Shown: positions 1 to 9,755 of the stretch, one piece after another
Layout of the letters: every line of letters starts with the position of its first letter
How positions within the stretch are numbered: the first letter of the stretch is position 1
Assembly (NCBI GenBank): GCA_000434235.1
Contig: FR891966.1
Span: 8,157 to 72,156 of the forward strand
Length of the DNA: 64,000 nucleotides
Source of the DNA: Alistipes sp. CAG:268
GTDB lineage: Bacteria; Bacteroidota; Bacteroidia; Bacteroidales; Rikenellaceae
Reading direction: 5' to 3'
Notes under the pieces: generated by a model
What the model saw: only the letters and a program-made list of their open reading frames with translations
The model's database searches: none
Told to the model about the DNA's origin: nothing
Made by a program: the position numbers and the translations under genes

Positions 1-104
1 GGGACAACGCCACGATGAGCGGCAAGTTCCTGCAGAAGCCCGAACGTGAAGAGATTCCCGAGAACATCAAGGAGCAGCTCATCGTCGAGTTGTACTCGAA
101 GTAG
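1..104 (+). CDS. rpsD: 30S ribosomal protein S4, C-terminal end (partial)
   Basis: The window opens inside this gene; the frame starts at base 3 and the last 33 codons are present, ending in TAG. The tail (SGKFLQKPEREEIPENI, then EQLIVELYSK) matches the C terminus of S4, the 16S rRNA-binding assembly protein of the small subunit. Its place 21 bases before rpoA fits the alpha-operon order rpsD-rpoA-rplQ. The start lies outside the window. Confidence 0.93.
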   Translation, partial: DNATMSGKFLQKPEREEIPENIKEQLIVELYSK

Positions 105-125
105 TAATCTTTCAAATTCACTATT

Positions 126-1118
126 ATGGCAATATTAGCATTCCAGAAACCTGAGAAGGTTATAATGCTCGAGTCCACTTCGTCGTTCGGAAAGTTCGAG
201 TTCCGACCGCTGGAGCCCGGATTCGGCATGACTGTCGGTAACGCTTTGCGTCGTATTCTGCTCTCTTCGCTGGAGGGTTACGCAATCACGACTGTCAAGG
301 TAGCCGGTGTCGATCACGAGTTTGCCGCTATCCCCGGTGTGATGGAGGATATGTTGAACATCATCCTCAAGCTGAAGCAGGTTCGTTTTATCCGCACAGT
401 CGATAATCAGGATGCCGAAAAAGTGTCCATTAACGTTGCGGGTGTGACGGAGCTGACTGCCGGATATATCTCGAATTACCTGTCGTTCTTCAAGGTGCTC
501 AACCCCGAGCTGGTGATTTGCCACCTGGCTCCGGGCACGAAGATGCAGATGACGCTCACGATCGGCAAAGGCCGCGGTTATGTCCCGGCCGAGGAGAATA
601 CGCCTGCCGACTGCGAGTTCGGAACGCTGCCTATCGACTCGATCTTCACGCCGATCAAAAACGTGAAGTACTCGATCGAGAACTACCGTGTCGAGCAGAA
701 GACCGACTACGAGAAGTTGAATTTGGAAATTACCACCGATGGGTCGATTCACCCCAAGGAGGCTCTGAAGGAGGCCGCCAAGATTCTCATTCAGCACTTC
801 ATGCTCTTCTCCGACGAGAAGATCACGGTCAACATGGAAGACACGAACGGCACGGAGGAGTTCGACGAGGACGTTCTCCACATGCGTCAGCTGCTCAAGA
901 CGAAGCTCTCGGATCAGGATCTGAGCGTTCGCGCCCTGAACTGCCTGAAGGCTGCCGACGTGGATACGGTGGGTGACCTGGTGAAGCTGAACCGCAACGA
1001 CCTGCTGAAGTTCCGCAACTTCGGCAAGAAGTCGCTCACGGAGCTGGACGAGCTGCTGGCTTCCCTGAACCTGAAGTTCGGAATGGACGTATCAATCTAC
1101 AAACTTGACAAAGACTAA
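126..1118 (+). CDS. rpoA: DNA-directed RNA polymerase subunit alpha
   Basis: Alpha subunit of RNA polymerase, the scaffold on which the beta subunits assemble. The 330 residues have the usual two-domain layout. The N-terminal dimerisation domain (about residues 15-235) contains the signature [19 protein letters not shown]. The C-terminal domain (about 255-320), which binds UP elements and activators, contains [17 protein letters not shown] and [19 protein letters not shown]. It sits between rpsD and rplQ, with 3 bases to rplQ, so co-transcription is expected. Length and motifs are normal for Bacteroidota and nothing looks altered. Confidence 0.98.
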   Translation: MAILAFQKPEKVIMLESTSSFGKFEFRPLEPGFGMTVGNALRRILLSSLEGYAITTVKVAGVDHEFAAIPGVMEDMLNIILKLKQVRFIRTVDNQDAEKVSINVAGVTELTAGYISNYLSFFKVLNPELVICHLAPGTKMQMTLTIGKGRGYVPAEENTPADCEFGTLPIDSIFTPIKNVKYSIENYRVEQKTDYEKLNLEITTDGSIHPKEALKEAAKILIQHFMLFSDEKITVNMEDTNGTEEFDEDVLHMRQLLKTKLSDQDLSVRALNCLKAADVDTVGDLVKLNRNDLLKFRNFGKKSLTELDELLASLNLKFGMDVSIYKLDKD

Positions 1119-1121
1119 TTT

Positions 1122-1709
1122 ATGAGACACAATAAGAATTTCAACCACCTCGGCCGTCAGGCGGGACACCGCAAGGCGATGCTGTCGAACATGGCGTCGT
1201 CGCTGATTCTGCACAAGCGCATCGAGACGACGCTCGCCAAGGCCAAGGCCGTACGCATGTTCGTGGAGCCTCTGGTCACCAAGTCGAAGGAGGACACGAC
1301 CCACTCGCGCCGCGTCGTATTCTCGTACCTGAAACAGAAGGAGGCCGTGACGGAGCTCTTCCGCACGATCGCCCCGAAGATCGCCGAGCGTCCGGGCGGC
1401 TATACCCGCATCCTGAAGACCGGCTTCCGTCTGGGCGATGCTGCCGAGATGTGCATCATCGAGTTCGTTGATTTCAACGAGGCCTACACGCTGGGCATCA
1501 CGCCGGCCGCTGCCGCCGAGGCGAAACCCAAAACGCGCCGTTCGCGCAAGTCGGCCGCCAAGAAGACCGACGCCGTCGAGGACGCTACCGTAGTCGAGGG
1601 CGAGGCCAAGAAGGCTGCTCCGAAGGCCCCGAAGGCTCCCAAGGCTGCATCGGCCAAGACCGCTGCTCCGAAGGCTGCCAAGAAGACGAACGTGGGCAAG
1701 AAGATGTAA
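1122..1709 (+). CDS. rplQ: 50S ribosomal protein L17 with Lys/Ala-rich tail
   Basis: Large-subunit ribosomal protein L17. Residues 1-115 form the conserved core ([20 protein letters not shown] at the start, then the [18 protein letters not shown] region). The remaining 80 or so residues are a low-complexity extension rich in Ala, Lys and Pro, with repeated APKAPKA units. Such tails are common on L17 of Bacteroidota and presumably contact rRNA. It is the last gene of the alpha operon and is followed by a strong terminator hairpin. Confidence 0.97.
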   Translation: MRHNKNFNHLGRQAGHRKAMLSNMASSLILHKRIETTLAKAKAVRMFVEPLVTKSKEDTTHSRRVVFSYLKQKEAVTELFRTIAPKIAERPGGYTRILKTGFRLGDAAEMCIIEFVDFNEAYTLGITPAAAAEAKPKTRRSRKSAAKKTDAVEDATVVEGEAKKAAPKAPKAPKAASAKTAAPKAAKKTNVGKKM

Positions 1710-1751
1710 TGCGGGCCGGACCCGAGGTCCGGTATCCCGAACCGAAAGTCT

Positions 1752-1797
1752 CCGGAGGGTGTGTCGCAGGACAGACCTCCGGGGGCTTTTTCTTTTT
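1752..1797 (+). terminator. Rho-independent terminator after rplQ
   Basis: Arms CCGGAGG (1752-1758) and CCTCCGG (1776-1782) form a 7-bp stem. A G-rich step and a T-rich run (CTTTTTCTTTTT) follow. It closes the ribosomal operon; the next gene starts 24 bases further on. Confidence 0.75.
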
Positions 1798-1820
1798 CGA
1801 AAACCTGAAAACGATACCGT

Positions 1821-2513
1821 ATGGGAAGAGTTGTCAAGATAGGGGCCCTACTGCTCCTCGGGCTGGTGTGGACGGACTGCATTTTTGCGGCCGATGCGTC
1901 GCAGACGCGCAACCTCGACTCGCTGTTGCTCGCGCTCCGCGACCGGGACCAGGCGGTGCGCCGGGAGGTGCTCCGCCTCTCGCAGCAATCCCCGTCGCCG
2001 GTCGATTCGCTGCTGTCGGCCTATGCCCGGATGCAGGAGGTCGATGCCGGGAATCAGCGCATGGTCGCCGGGTTGCTTGAGGAGGGCTGGCCCGAGGAGA
2101 TCTCCGACGAGGCGGGCGAGGCCCTCTGGCTCGTTATCGACCATGCCGACCTCGAGATGCAGCGGCGCTTCATGCCCCTCGTCGAGGAGCAGGTGAAGGC
2201 CGGGCGTCTCGCGAAATCGAGTTATGCCACGCTTCTGGACCGGATGCTGATGCGGGAAAACCGTCCACAGCGCTACGGAACGCAGACGCGCTCCTTTACG
2301 CGAATCGTCGAGGGTGATTCGGTGTGCGGCCAGCGTGTGTGCTATGTCTGGCCCGTCGAGCATCCTGCGAGTCTCGATTCGCTGCGGGCAGCGATGGGTT
2401 TGATCCCTATCGGCGAGTATCTGCAGGCGGTGGAGGAGACCTACGGCGGGCGGTGTATCTGGAATCCGGAGCTGACCGTGGAGCAGCTCGAGGCTCTTCT
2501 GCCTGACGAATAA
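1821..2513 (+). CDS. DUF6624-like exported protein
   Basis: A 230-residue protein of unknown function. Residues 1-24 look like a signal peptide (MGRVVKIGALLLLGLVWTDC, then IFAAD). A Cys lies at position 20 but the surrounding residues are not a clean lipobox. The C-terminal half has features I associate with DUF6624: a YGTQ motif near residue 154, then VEHPASLDSLRAAMGLIPIG and a short acidic end. The middle is helical, with HEAT-like spacing. It stands alone between the rplQ terminator and the next promoter. The family assignment is from memory of its motifs, so it is moderate. Confidence 0.7.
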   Translation: MGRVVKIGALLLLGLVWTDCIFAADASQTRNLDSLLLALRDRDQAVRREVLRLSQQSPSPVDSLLSAYARMQEVDAGNQRMVAGLLEEGWPEEISDEAGEALWLVIDHADLEMQRRFMPLVEEQVKAGRLAKSSYATLLDRMLMRENRPQRYGTQTRSFTRIVEGDSVCGQRVCYVWPVEHPASLDSLRAAMGLIPIGEYLQAVEETYGGRCIWNPELTVEQLEALLPDE

Positions 2514-2598
2514 TTGCGGGGATCGGGGTTTTGGAGGAAAATTTGCAGAAAAACGAGGGGTTGTCTGTCGATTTTAGATTCCGTTCAGAATCGAGCGC

Positions 2599-2606
2599 GA
2601 TCTTTG
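2599..2606 (+). promoter_or_regulatory. Candidate -7 box upstream of the PepSY-like gene
   Basis: GATCTTTG matches the Bacteroidota -7 consensus TAnnTTTG except at the first base. It lies 40 bases before the ATG. I see only a weak -33 element (TTTTAG near 2572). Confidence 0.35.
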
Positions 2607-2645
2607 TATCGTAAAAGAAAACTAAATTCGTTCAACCTGTAAAAA

Positions 2646-3095
2646 ATGACCATGATGAAAAAGATTTTTGTTTCTGCAGCCCTCCTCTTTGCCGGAATCA
2701 CCGCCTCGTTCGCCGGAGATCGCGAGCGCCCCATCACGCTCGACAAACTGCCTGCCGCGGCCCAGGAGTTCCTCGCCGCGAATTTCAAGGATCTGACGCT
2801 GGCCTATGCCGTCGAGGACCCGAAGTTCATCGGCTCGGAGTATGAAGTGATCTACACGGACCGTACGGAGGTCGATTTCGAGAGCAACGGCGAGTGGTCG
2901 TCCGTCGAGCGCAAGTATGCGGCCGTTCCCGCGGCGATCGTTCCTGTGCAGATTGCCGATTATGTGAAGAAGAGCTTTGCGGGAGAGTCCATCCGGAAGA
3001 TCGACCGGGACAAGTACACCTGGGAGGTGGAGCTCTCGAACGGTCTGGAGATCAAGTTTGACCGGAACTTCCAGGTAATCGATATCGACGATTGA
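2646..3095 (+). CDS. PepSY-like (DUF2874) periplasmic protein
   Basis: A 149-residue exported protein. A signal peptide covers residues 1-23 (KKIFVSAALLFAGITASFA). Two PepSY-like repeats follow, each with the pattern of a helix, then YEV..TDRTEVDFESNGEW or WEVELSNGLEIKFDRNFQ. Bacteroidota encode many such small secreted proteins; their molecular role is unknown. Starts at 2646, 2652 and 2655 are all possible (M-T-M-M-K-K), and the Lys-rich n-region suits 2652 or 2655 slightly better. It appears monocistronic. Confidence 0.8.
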   Translation: MTMMKKIFVSAALLFAGITASFAGDRERPITLDKLPAAAQEFLAANFKDLTLAYAVEDPKFIGSEYEVIYTDRTEVDFESNGEWSSVERKYAAVPAAIVPVQIADYVKKSFAGESIRKIDRDKYTWEVELSNGLEIKFDRNFQVIDIDD

Positions 3096-3239
3096 TACGC
3101 TGCCGGCTTTTGCCTGAGTTGTTGCGGCGCGGACCTTCGGGTTTCGCGCCTTCTTTTGTGCCCGGCGCCAGCCTGCTTCCCGGCCGTCGGTGCGCCGGGC
3201 CGTTGTCCGCTTCGGTGCACCGACGCGGAGTGAAATGAA

Positions 3240-3276
3240 ACACCCCGGATTCCGCTATGGCCGGAATCCGGGGTGT
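3240..3276 (-). terminator. Terminator hairpin for tpiA
   Basis: A perfect 15-bp inverted repeat (3240-3254 and 3262-3276) with a 7-base loop. Read on the minus strand, it lies 20 bases after the tpiA stop and is followed by TTTCATTT. It may also stop plus-strand transcripts from the PepSY-like gene. Confidence 0.75.
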
Positions 3277-3296
3277 CCGTTCGGGATCAGACCCGA

Positions 3297-4055
3297 TTAC
3301 TTGGCGAATCCTTTGCCGATGGCGAGGAAGTCCTCGGCCTTCAGGGCGGCACCGCCGATCAGGCCGCCGTCTACATCCTCCTTGGCGAAGATCTCGGCAG
3401 CGTTCGAGGGCTTGCACGAACCGCCGTAGAGGATCGGGCACTCGGCAGCTGCGGCGCCGAACTTGTCGGCGAGCACCTTGCGGATGTAGGCATGGATCTC
3501 CTGAGCCTGGTCGGCCGTGGCGGTCTTGCCCGTACCGATGGCCCATACGGGCTCGTAGGCGATCACGAGGTTCTTGAACTGCTCCTCGGTGAGGTTGTAA
3601 ACGACCTCCTCGATCTGGGCCTTCACTACGTCGAAGTGCTTGCCGGCCTCGCGCTCCTCGAGGTTCTCACCCACGCAGTAGATCGGCGTAAGGTTGTTGG
3701 CATAGGCCTGCTCCATCTTCTTGTTGAGCGTAGCGGAGGTCTCGCCGTAGTACTGGCGGCGCTCCGAGTGGCCGAGGATTACATATTTGCAACCCAGGGC
3801 GGCGATCATCGAGGCTGCGACCTCTCCCGTGTAGGCACCCTTGGCCTCGGCGGCGCAGTTCTGGGCACCCAGCTCGATGTCCGAACCCTTCAGGGCCTCG
3901 GCGACCATTGCCAGGTGGGTGAACGGCGGGCAGACGATGAAGTTCACGCACGAGCATACCTCGCCGCGTCCGGCTACGACGCCCTTTGCCAGTTCGACTC
4001 CTTCGGCAGGAAGCATATTCATCTTCCAGTTGCCGGCAACGATTTTCTTTCTCAT
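3297..4055 (-). CDS. tpiA: Triose-phosphate isomerase
   Basis: Glycolytic enzyme interconverting dihydroxyacetone phosphate and glyceraldehyde 3-phosphate. The 252-residue TIM barrel begins [13 protein letters not shown] (substrate-binding Asn/Lys). It carries the catalytic His in ILGHSERR and the catalytic Glu in the signature [11 protein letters not shown], followed by the loop-6 region and the phosphate-binding YGGSCKP and GGLIGGAAL segments. The reading frame is open further upstream to 4163, but the start at 4055 is where homology begins. It is transcribed in the same direction as lysS, 115 bases downstream of it. Confidence 0.97.
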   Translation of the reverse strand: MRKKIVAGNWKMNMLPAEGVELAKGVVAGRGEVCSCVNFIVCPPFTHLAMVAEALKGSDIELGAQNCAAEAKGAYTGEVAASMIAALGCKYVILGHSERRQYYGETSATLNKKMEQAYANNLTPIYCVGENLEEREAGKHFDVVKAQIEEVVYNLTEEQFKNLVIAYEPVWAIGTGKTATADQAQEIHAYIRKVLADKFGAAAAECPILYGGSCKPSNAAEIFAKEDVDGGLIGGAALKAEDFLAIGKGFAK

Positions 4056-4169
4056 TTTCGGTCTGTTTTTTATTTGTGTTAATGTGTTCTGTCTTTCATC
4101 CCCGGGTTGGATCCGGCCTGTCGGAGCGCGGCTATGGCTCCTGCGTTCCGACGGGCTCGGCAACCTGAG

Positions 4170-5897
4170 TTATTCCTGCTCCGAGCACCACGCCTTGACC
4201 TCTTCGATCGAGGGGGCCTTGAGTCCGAGCTTGTTCTTCTTGTTGAAGCCGCACAGGTCGTTGAAGAACTTGCCGGGGGCCAGTTTGCGCAGCGACTCCA
4301 CGGTGATGTAGCCCATCTTCTGGATCACGGGCACCCACTCCTCGGGAACGCCGATGGCCGTGTAGGCCTCCACGGGGTCGGCCACGACCTTCTTCTCGGG
4401 ACGCATCTGCGGGAAGAAGAGTACGTCCTGGATCGACGGCTGGCCGGTCATGAACATCGTCAGACGGTCGATGCCGATGCCCATGCCCGAGCAGGTCGGC
4501 ATGCCGTACTCCAGGGCACGCACGAAATCCATGTCGATGAACATCGCCTCGTCGTCGCCCTTCTCCGAGAGCCGCAGCTGCTCCTGGAAGCGCTCCAACT
4601 GGTCGATCGGGTCATTGAGCTCCGAGTAGGCGTTGCAGAGCTCCTTGCCGTTCACGAACAGCTCGAAACGCTCCGTGAGGTCCTCGTTGTCGCGGTGGCG
4701 CTTGCACAGGGGCGACATCTCGATGGGGTAGTCGCAGACGAAGGTGGGCTGGATGAGCTCCTCCTCGCAGTACTGTCCGAAGATGGCGTCGATGAGCTTG
4801 CCCTTGCCCATCGTGTCGTCGATCTCGACGTTCAGGCGCTTGCAGGCCTCGCGCAGCTGCTCCTCCGTCTGTCCCGTGATGTCGTAACCGGTCTTCTCGC
4901 GGATGGCGTCGGTCATCGTCAGACGGCGGAACGGCGCCTTGAACGATACCTTGCGGCCGTCGATCTCGAGTTCCGTCGTGCCGTTCACGGCCATCGACAC
5001 CCGCTCGAGCATCTGCTCCGTAAACTCCATCATCCAGCGGTAGTCCTTGTAGGCGACATAGATCTCCATGCAGGTGAACTCGGGGTTGTGCGTGCGGTCC
5101 ATGCCCTCGTTGCGGAAGTTCTTGCCGAACTCGTAGACGCCGTCGAAACCGCCGACGATGAGCTTCTTGAGGTACAACTCCGTGGCGATGCGCAGGTAGA
5201 GGTCGATGTCGAGCGAGTTGTGGTGCGTGATGAAGGGACGCGCCGAGGCGCCGCCCGGAATGGGCTGCAGGATCGGGGTCTCGACCTCGATGTAGCCCTT
5301 CGAGTTGAAGAACTCCCGCATCGTGGCCATGATCTTTGCCCGCTTGACGAAGACCTCCTTGACCTGCGGATTGACGATCAGGTCGAGGTAGCGCTGGCGG
5401 TAACGGATCTCGGGGTCGGTGAAGGCGTCGAACGTCTTGCCGTCCTTCTCCTTGACGACGGGCAGCGGGCGGATCGACTTCGAGAGCACCGTGAAGCGTT
5501 TGCAGTGTACCGACAGCTCTCCGGTGTTGGTACGGAAGGCGAAGCCCTCGACGCCGACGAAGTCACCGATGTCGAGCAGTTTCTTGAAGACCGTATTGTA
5601 GAGCGTCGGGTCGCCTTCGGGGCAGATGTCGTCGCGGCGGATGTAGACCTGAATGCGGCCCGTATGGTCCTGCAGTTCGAAGAACGAGGCGCTGCCCATG
5701 ATGCGGCGCGACATGATGCGGCCGGCGATGCGGACGTCGTCGTAGTTGTGCTTTGTGTCGTCGTAATTTTCGGCGATTTCACGCGCCGTGGCCGTCACTT
5801 CGTAACGTGCGGCGGGATAAGGCTCGATGCCCAGGTCGCGCAACGCCTTGAGCGACTGGCGGCGCAACTGTTCCTGTTCGCTGAGTTCGATTGCCAT
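4170..5897 (-). CDS. lysS: Lysyl-tRNA synthetase, class II
   Basis: Charges tRNA-Lys with lysine. The 575 residues include an N-terminal OB-fold anticodon-binding domain (about 55-165, with [16 protein letters not shown]). A class II catalytic core follows, with motif 2 ([18 protein letters not shown]) and motif 3 ([15 protein letters not shown]). The last 75 or so residues form an extra helical tail with a helix-hairpin-helix-like segment, beyond the E. coli enzyme. I believe this is typical of Bacteroidales LysRS. It has its own candidate promoter and is followed by tpiA on the same strand. Confidence 0.98.
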   Translation of the reverse strand: MAIELSEQEQLRRQSLKALRDLGIEPYPAARYEVTATAREIAENYDDTKHNYDDVRIAGRIMSRRIMGSASFFELQDHTGRIQVYIRRDDICPEGDPTLYNTVFKKLLDIGDFVGVEGFAFRTNTGELSVHCKRFTVLSKSIRPLPVVKEKDGKTFDAFTDPEIRYRQRYLDLIVNPQVKEVFVKRAKIMATMREFFNSKGYIEVETPILQPIPGGASARPFITHHNSLDIDLYLRIATELYLKKLIVGGFDGVYEFGKNFRNEGMDRTHNPEFTCMEIYVAYKDYRWMMEFTEQMLERVSMAVNGTTELEIDGRKVSFKAPFRRLTMTDAIREKTGYDITGQTEEQLREACKRLNVEIDDTMGKGKLIDAIFGQYCEEELIQPTFVCDYPIEMSPLCKRHRDNEDLTERFELFVNGKELCNAYSELNDPIDQLERFQEQLRLSEKGDDEAMFIDMDFVRALEYGMPTCSGMGIGIDRLTMFMTGQPSIQDVLFFPQMRPEKKVVADPVEAYTAIGVPEEWVPVIQKMGYITVESLRKLAPGKFFNDLCGFNKKNKLGLKAPSIEEVKAWCSEQE

Positions 5898-5937
5898 GTA
5901 TGTTCGTCTTTTTGGTTTATAGCTTGATTCGATTGCG

Positions 5938-5969
5938 CAAAATTACGAAAAAAAGGGCACATTCGCAAT
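5938..5969 (-). promoter_or_regulatory. Candidate lysS promoter
   Basis: On the minus strand, TAATTTTG (5938-5945) is an exact TAnnTTTG -7 box. It is preceded at 20 bases by ATTG (5966-5969), and the lysS ATG lies 40 bases downstream. Confidence 0.6.
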
Positions 5970-6637
5970 TATTTCCCCCGGGCGGTGTCCCGGCCGAGAC
6001 GGAGCAGCGCCCGGTGGGCCGCCCAGCCGAGGAGCATGCCGAGGAGCATGCCCCAGAGGATGTCTGCGGGGAAGTGCTTGGCAAGGTAGATGCGCGAGTA
6101 GCAGATCGCCGCGGTACAGAGCACCATCAGCAGGGTGAACCACCGCCGGCGGATCGTCGTGCAGGCGAGTACGGCGAGTGTTACGGAGGTGGCGGCATGG
6201 GCCGAGACGGTGCCGAAGCGGCCGCTCACAGCCTCGGCGGGAACATGCACCGCCCAGTCGCCGGAGTAGCCAGCTGCGGCCAGCGCTTCGGGGGAGAGCC
6301 TCCGCAGGACCTGCAGCGAGTCGGGTGCGATGTCGAGTCCTTCGAGCGAGGGGGTGAACATCGGCCGCCAGCGGGGTTCGAGACCCGGCAGCAGACCGCC
6401 CAGCGGCCCGTTGTGCTTGAAGATGCCGGCCACCATGTCGGCCAGCCCTACTGCGGCGGCCATCAGAAGGAGGAAGAGGAGCGTTCCTCGCCAGCCGGCC
6501 CGGCGCCAGACGAGCCAGAGGATCAGCGCATAGAGCGGCAGCCACATCGCGACGCCCGACAGGGCGAGCATGATCCGGTCGCAGAGCGCTCCGCCGTCGA
6601 AGTTGAGCGCGAGGAAGAGTTGTTCGTCGAAAGCCAT
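5969..6637 (-). CDS. PAP2-superfamily membrane phosphatase
   Basis: A 222-residue integral membrane protein of the PAP2/phosphatidic acid phosphatase superfamily, whose members dephosphorylate lipid phosphates such as undecaprenyl pyrophosphate or lipid A. About five hydrophobic segments are visible. Motif C2 appears as VSAHAATS near residue 145, and C3 as SRIYLAKHFPADILWG near 180, with the catalytic His and Asp. C1 is weak: an RP pair in RWRPMF is present but the Lys spacing is unclear. It is the last gene of a minus-strand run with the O-acyltransferase and SGNH genes, so an envelope role is likely. Confidence 0.87.
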   Translation of the reverse strand: MAFDEQLFLALNFDGGALCDRIMLALSGVAMWLPLYALILWLVWRRAGWRGTLLFLLLMAAAVGLADMVAGIFKHNGPLGGLLPGLEPRWRPMFTPSLEGLDIAPDSLQVLRRLSPEALAAAGYSGDWAVHVPAEAVSGRFGTVSAHAATSVTLAVLACTTIRRRWFTLLMVLCTAAICYSRIYLAKHFPADILWGMLLGMLLGWAAHRALLRLGRDTARGK

Positions 6638-6650
6638 GGGCGGTGCGGTG

Positions 6651-8153
6651 TCAGAACTGGAAGTAGATGAAGGGTTGGATGTCGCTCGACTTGATCTGCA
6701 TGACGCACCAGATCATCGCGGCGGCCAGCAGCACCTGCAGCGCGAGCGGAGCGCAGGTGACCACCCGCTGTGCGGCGGCATCGACGCGGGCGGGCAGGAA
6801 GTGCAGCAGGTAGCCCGTGGCGATAAGGGCGAAGACGCCGGCGTACCCGGCCACGACCTGCGGGATCATCGGCGCGTTGAAGTTGTGGAAGATCTGGTGG
6901 AGCATCAGTGAGACGGTCTGCATCGACTCGGCGCGGAACATCAGCCACCCGAAGCAGACGAGGTTGAAGGTGAGCAGGATGCCTCCGATGCGGCTCAGGC
7001 GGTGCATCTGCGAGCCGTCGGCCTTGGCTCCCGGAACTGTGGCCATCCAGATCTTGTGCAGCGCCAGGGCTGCGCCGTGCAGGCCGCCCCAGAGGATGAA
7101 CCGCACGGCGGCGCCGTGCCACAGTCCGCCCAGGAGCATTGTCAGCAGGAGATTCACGTAGGTGCGTACGCGGCCCTTGCGGTTGCCGCCCAGTGAGATA
7201 TAGAGGTAGTCGCGCAGCCACGACGAGAGCGAGATGTGCCACCTCCGCCAGAACTCGGTGATCGTCGCCGACTTGTAGGGGGCGTCGAAGTTCTTGGGGA
7301 AATGGAATCCCAGCAGCAGGGCAATGCCGATGGCCATGTCCGAGTAGCCCGAGAAGTCGCAGTAGATCTGCAGCGCATAGGCGTAGATGCCCGCCAGACA
7401 CTCGAAGCCGGAGTAAAGCAGCGGCTCGTCGAAGATGCGGTCCACGAAGTTGAGCGAGATGTAGTCCGAGATGATCGCCTTCTTGAACAGTCCCGTGAGG
7501 ATCAGGAAGACTCCCGTCCCGAACATCGTGCGCGTAACCACCGGGTTGCGGCGGATCTGCGGGATGAAGTCGCGTGCGCGGACGATCGGGCCGGCCACGA
7601 GCTGCGGGAAGAACGAGAGGTAGAAGAGGTATTCCAGCCAGTTCGTAAGGGGCTGGAGCTGGCGGCGGTAGACGTCGATCGTGTAGCTCATCGACTGGAA
7701 GACGAAGAACGAGATGCCGACCGGCAGGAAGATGTTCTGGAACTGGAGGAATCCGGGCCCGAACATCTGGTTGGCGATCTCCACCAGGAAGTTGGTGTAC
7801 TTGAAGTAGCCGAGCATGCCGAGATTGACCGCCACGCTCAGGGCTACGAGTGCACGTCTGATGCCGCGTCGTTCTGTGCGGGCGAGGGCCCGGGCGATCA
7901 GGAAATCGCTCGTGGCGGCGAAGACCAGCAGCAGGAAATAGATGCCGCTCGACTTGTAGTAGAAGTAGAGCGAGAAGAGGATGACGTAGACGATGCGGGC
8001 CATCGTTGCCCGGCGCAGTGCGCTGTAGAGCAGCAGGAACCCCGCGAAGAGGAACAGGAACAGCCCGCTGCTGAAGATCAGCGGCGAGGAGGAGTCGTAG
8101 GCGAGCAGCGCCTGCAGCCTTTCGGCGATGCCGTCCGTGGCGGGGAGGGTCAT
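6651..8153 (-). CDS. MBOAT-family O-acyltransferase
   Basis: A 500-residue polytopic membrane protein of the AlgI/DltB-type MBOAT family, which passes acyl (usually acetyl) groups across the membrane to glycans. The signature LLGGLWHGAA carries the presumed catalytic His346, with a second His at 359 in GGLHGAAL. Conserved early motifs YFKYTNFL and FFPQLVAGPIVRARDF are present. The start overlaps the stop of the upstream SGNH gene by 4 bases (ATGA), which indicates translational coupling. The pair resembles AlgI with an AlgJ/X-type partner; the substrate glycan is unknown. Confidence 0.93.
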   Translation of the reverse strand: MTLPATDGIAERLQALLAYDSSSPLIFSSGLFLFLFAGFLLLYSALRRATMARIVYVILFSLYFYYKSSGIYFLLLVFAATSDFLIARALARTERRGIRRALVALSVAVNLGMLGYFKYTNFLVEIANQMFGPGFLQFQNIFLPVGISFFVFQSMSYTIDVYRRQLQPLTNWLEYLFYLSFFPQLVAGPIVRARDFIPQIRRNPVVTRTMFGTGVFLILTGLFKKAIISDYISLNFVDRIFDEPLLYSGFECLAGIYAYALQIYCDFSGYSDMAIGIALLLGFHFPKNFDAPYKSATITEFWRRWHISLSSWLRDYLYISLGGNRKGRVRTYVNLLLTMLLGGLWHGAAVRFILWGGLHGAALALHKIWMATVPGAKADGSQMHRLSRIGGILLTFNLVCFGWLMFRAESMQTVSLMLHQIFHNFNAPMIPQVVAGYAGVFALIATGYLLHFLPARVDAAAQRVVTCAPLALQVLLAAAMIWCVMQIKSSDIQPFIYFQF

Positions 8154-9745
8154 GATCGGGGATCGTTAAGGTTTTTTCCCGGAGTGTCGGGAAGCAGCAT
8201 CCGGTCGATGCGGGCCCTCTGACGCGGGCTCAGGATTGGGACGGCGGCCTCGCGGCGCACCTCCTCGGCCCGCTTCCGGGCGGCTACTTCGGCCGTCAGT
8301 GCGTTCAGCGCATCGACCAGCGCCCAGGCCACGCGGCTGCCGCCTGCATAGTTGATGTGGGTATAGTCCTTGCCGGCCCAGCCGTTCTGCACGAAGCGCT
8401 CCATGCCGCCCTGGGCCCGCATGGCGTTGCACGTGGGCCAGAAGGCCGCACCCGTGTTCCGGGCTGCGCGGCGCTGGCTTTCGGTCATGTGGGGCAGGGC
8501 ATCCATCGGCTCGAAACGTCCGTCGTTCTTCACCGAGCGGTCGCTGACGCCCAGCACCAGCACCGCAGCGCCCGGGAAGCAGCGGCGTACGAAGTCCACC
8601 ATCTTCTCGATCTGCTGCGAGTAGCCCGTGTAGTTGTGCACGCCGGCCTGCATGATGTTCAGCCCGTACTGGAGGATCACCAGGTCATAGCCCGCGAGGG
8701 CGTCGATCCGGGCATTGACGGCCGGGTCGGTCCAGAACATTGCCTGTCCGTTGTTGCTCCGCACCGAGTAGTTGTCCACCACCACGCCGTCGCCCTCGAA
8801 GATGCCGCCGTAGCCGATGAATCCCTCGCCGGGCGTGAGCACCCGGCACGTCAGGGCGTGGATGTGGGGGGCGCGGATGACGATCTGGCGGACCGCCTCG
8901 TCGGCCGGTATGTCAAACGTGCGGCGCAGCGTGTCGTTGAGCGTCACCTCGATGCGGCTTTCTCCGGGTGAGCGGAACAGGAGCCGTGCTCCCGTGCAGG
9001 AGTCGAGCCGTGCACGGGCGTCGGTGTTCTCCCAGCGGGTCGAGGCTCCCGCTGCCGGCTGGCTTACCCAGCCCGAGACGAAGAAGTGGTCGCGGAGCCC
9101 TTCGGGTGCCTTTTTGCGCTGCATGATGTTGTAGGTCGTCCATCCCTTCGATTCGGTGTGGACCGTGCGGCGGAACCCCGTCAGCGGCGAGGCCATCGGG
9201 GCGAAGCCCGTGCCGCCTCCGCCGTAGGCCGCCTGGAGCTTTTCACGCAGGTCGGCCGTCAGGATGTCGCCCTCGACGAACGAGTCGCCGAGAAAGGCGA
9301 TGCGCACCGGGCGTGGGGCATGCAGCAGCGTGTCGCAGAAGGCCCGGATTCCCGTTCCCGTGGTGTCGAAATCCTCGATCGGCGTCAGTTCGGGAAGCAG
9401 CCGCACGGTGTCCGGGCGTCTCGGGCGGAGCGGGAGCGTGTCGCGGCGCAGATCCCACTCGAACGAGGCGGGAGCTTCGCGCGGGGTACTGTCGGCCTCG
9501 ATGCGCGAGATGACCTCCTCCATGTCCACGTGGAACTCCTCCTCGTCGAAGAGCTGCGGCTCGGCGGCCTCCGCGGTCGCCTCTGCATCGCCGAAGTCGA
9601 TGAGGTCCGAGAGGATGTTGGCGCGGCGGAGTTTCACGCCGCCCAGGCTCTGCGGGGGTATGAAACTGACGGCCACGAGCACCGCTATGAGTGCCGCAGC
9701 CGCCATCCAGCCTTTGTGCAGGTAGTCTTTTTCGGGGGAACCCAT
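8150..9745 (-). CDS. SGNH/GDSL-fold acyltransferase or esterase, membrane-anchored
   Basis: A 531-residue protein with one N-terminal membrane segment (about 12-30) and a large extracytoplasmic domain. SGNH blocks are present: FLGDSFVEGD (nucleophile Ser), QYGLN (block III Asn) and DYTHINYAGG (Asp-x-x-His). Tandem pairing with an MBOAT protein, with a 4-base overlap, suggests it is the extracytoplasmic half of an O-acetylation system that receives acetyl groups from the MBOAT partner. A simple GDSL esterase is the alternative. The stretch between the anchor and the SGNH core is acidic and low in conserved motifs. Confidence 0.88.
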   Translation of the reverse strand: MGSPEKDYLHKGWMAAAALIAVLVAVSFIPPQSLGGVKLRRANILSDLIDFGDAEATAEAAEPQLFDEEEFHVDMEEVISRIEADSTPREAPASFEWDLRRDTLPLRPRRPDTVRLLPELTPIEDFDTTGTGIRAFCDTLLHAPRPVRIAFLGDSFVEGDILTADLREKLQAAYGGGGTGFAPMASPLTGFRRTVHTESKGWTTYNIMQRKKAPEGLRDHFFVSGWVSQPAAGASTRWENTDARARLDSCTGARLLFRSPGESRIEVTLNDTLRRTFDIPADEAVRQIVIRAPHIHALTCRVLTPGEGFIGYGGIFEGDGVVVDNYSVRSNNGQAMFWTDPAVNARIDALAGYDLVILQYGLNIMQAGVHNYTGYSQQIEKMVDFVRRCFPGAAVLVLGVSDRSVKNDGRFEPMDALPHMTESQRRAARNTGAAFWPTCNAMRAQGGMERFVQNGWAGKDYTHINYAGGSRVAWALVDALNALTAEVAARKRAEEVRREAAVPILSPRQRARIDRMLLPDTPGKNLNDPRS

Positions 9746-9755
9746 CTCCTGCAGG

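Noticed and set aside
1560-1706. Ala/Pro/Lys repeats in the rplQ tail as a possible recombination repeat
   Set aside because: Such low-complexity tails are usual for L17 in this phylum and remain in frame.
4107-5927. A 606-codon plus-strand frame opposite lysS
   Set aside because: Composition-driven shadow of lysS, low-complexity Val/Leu/Glu/Arg sequence without motifs.
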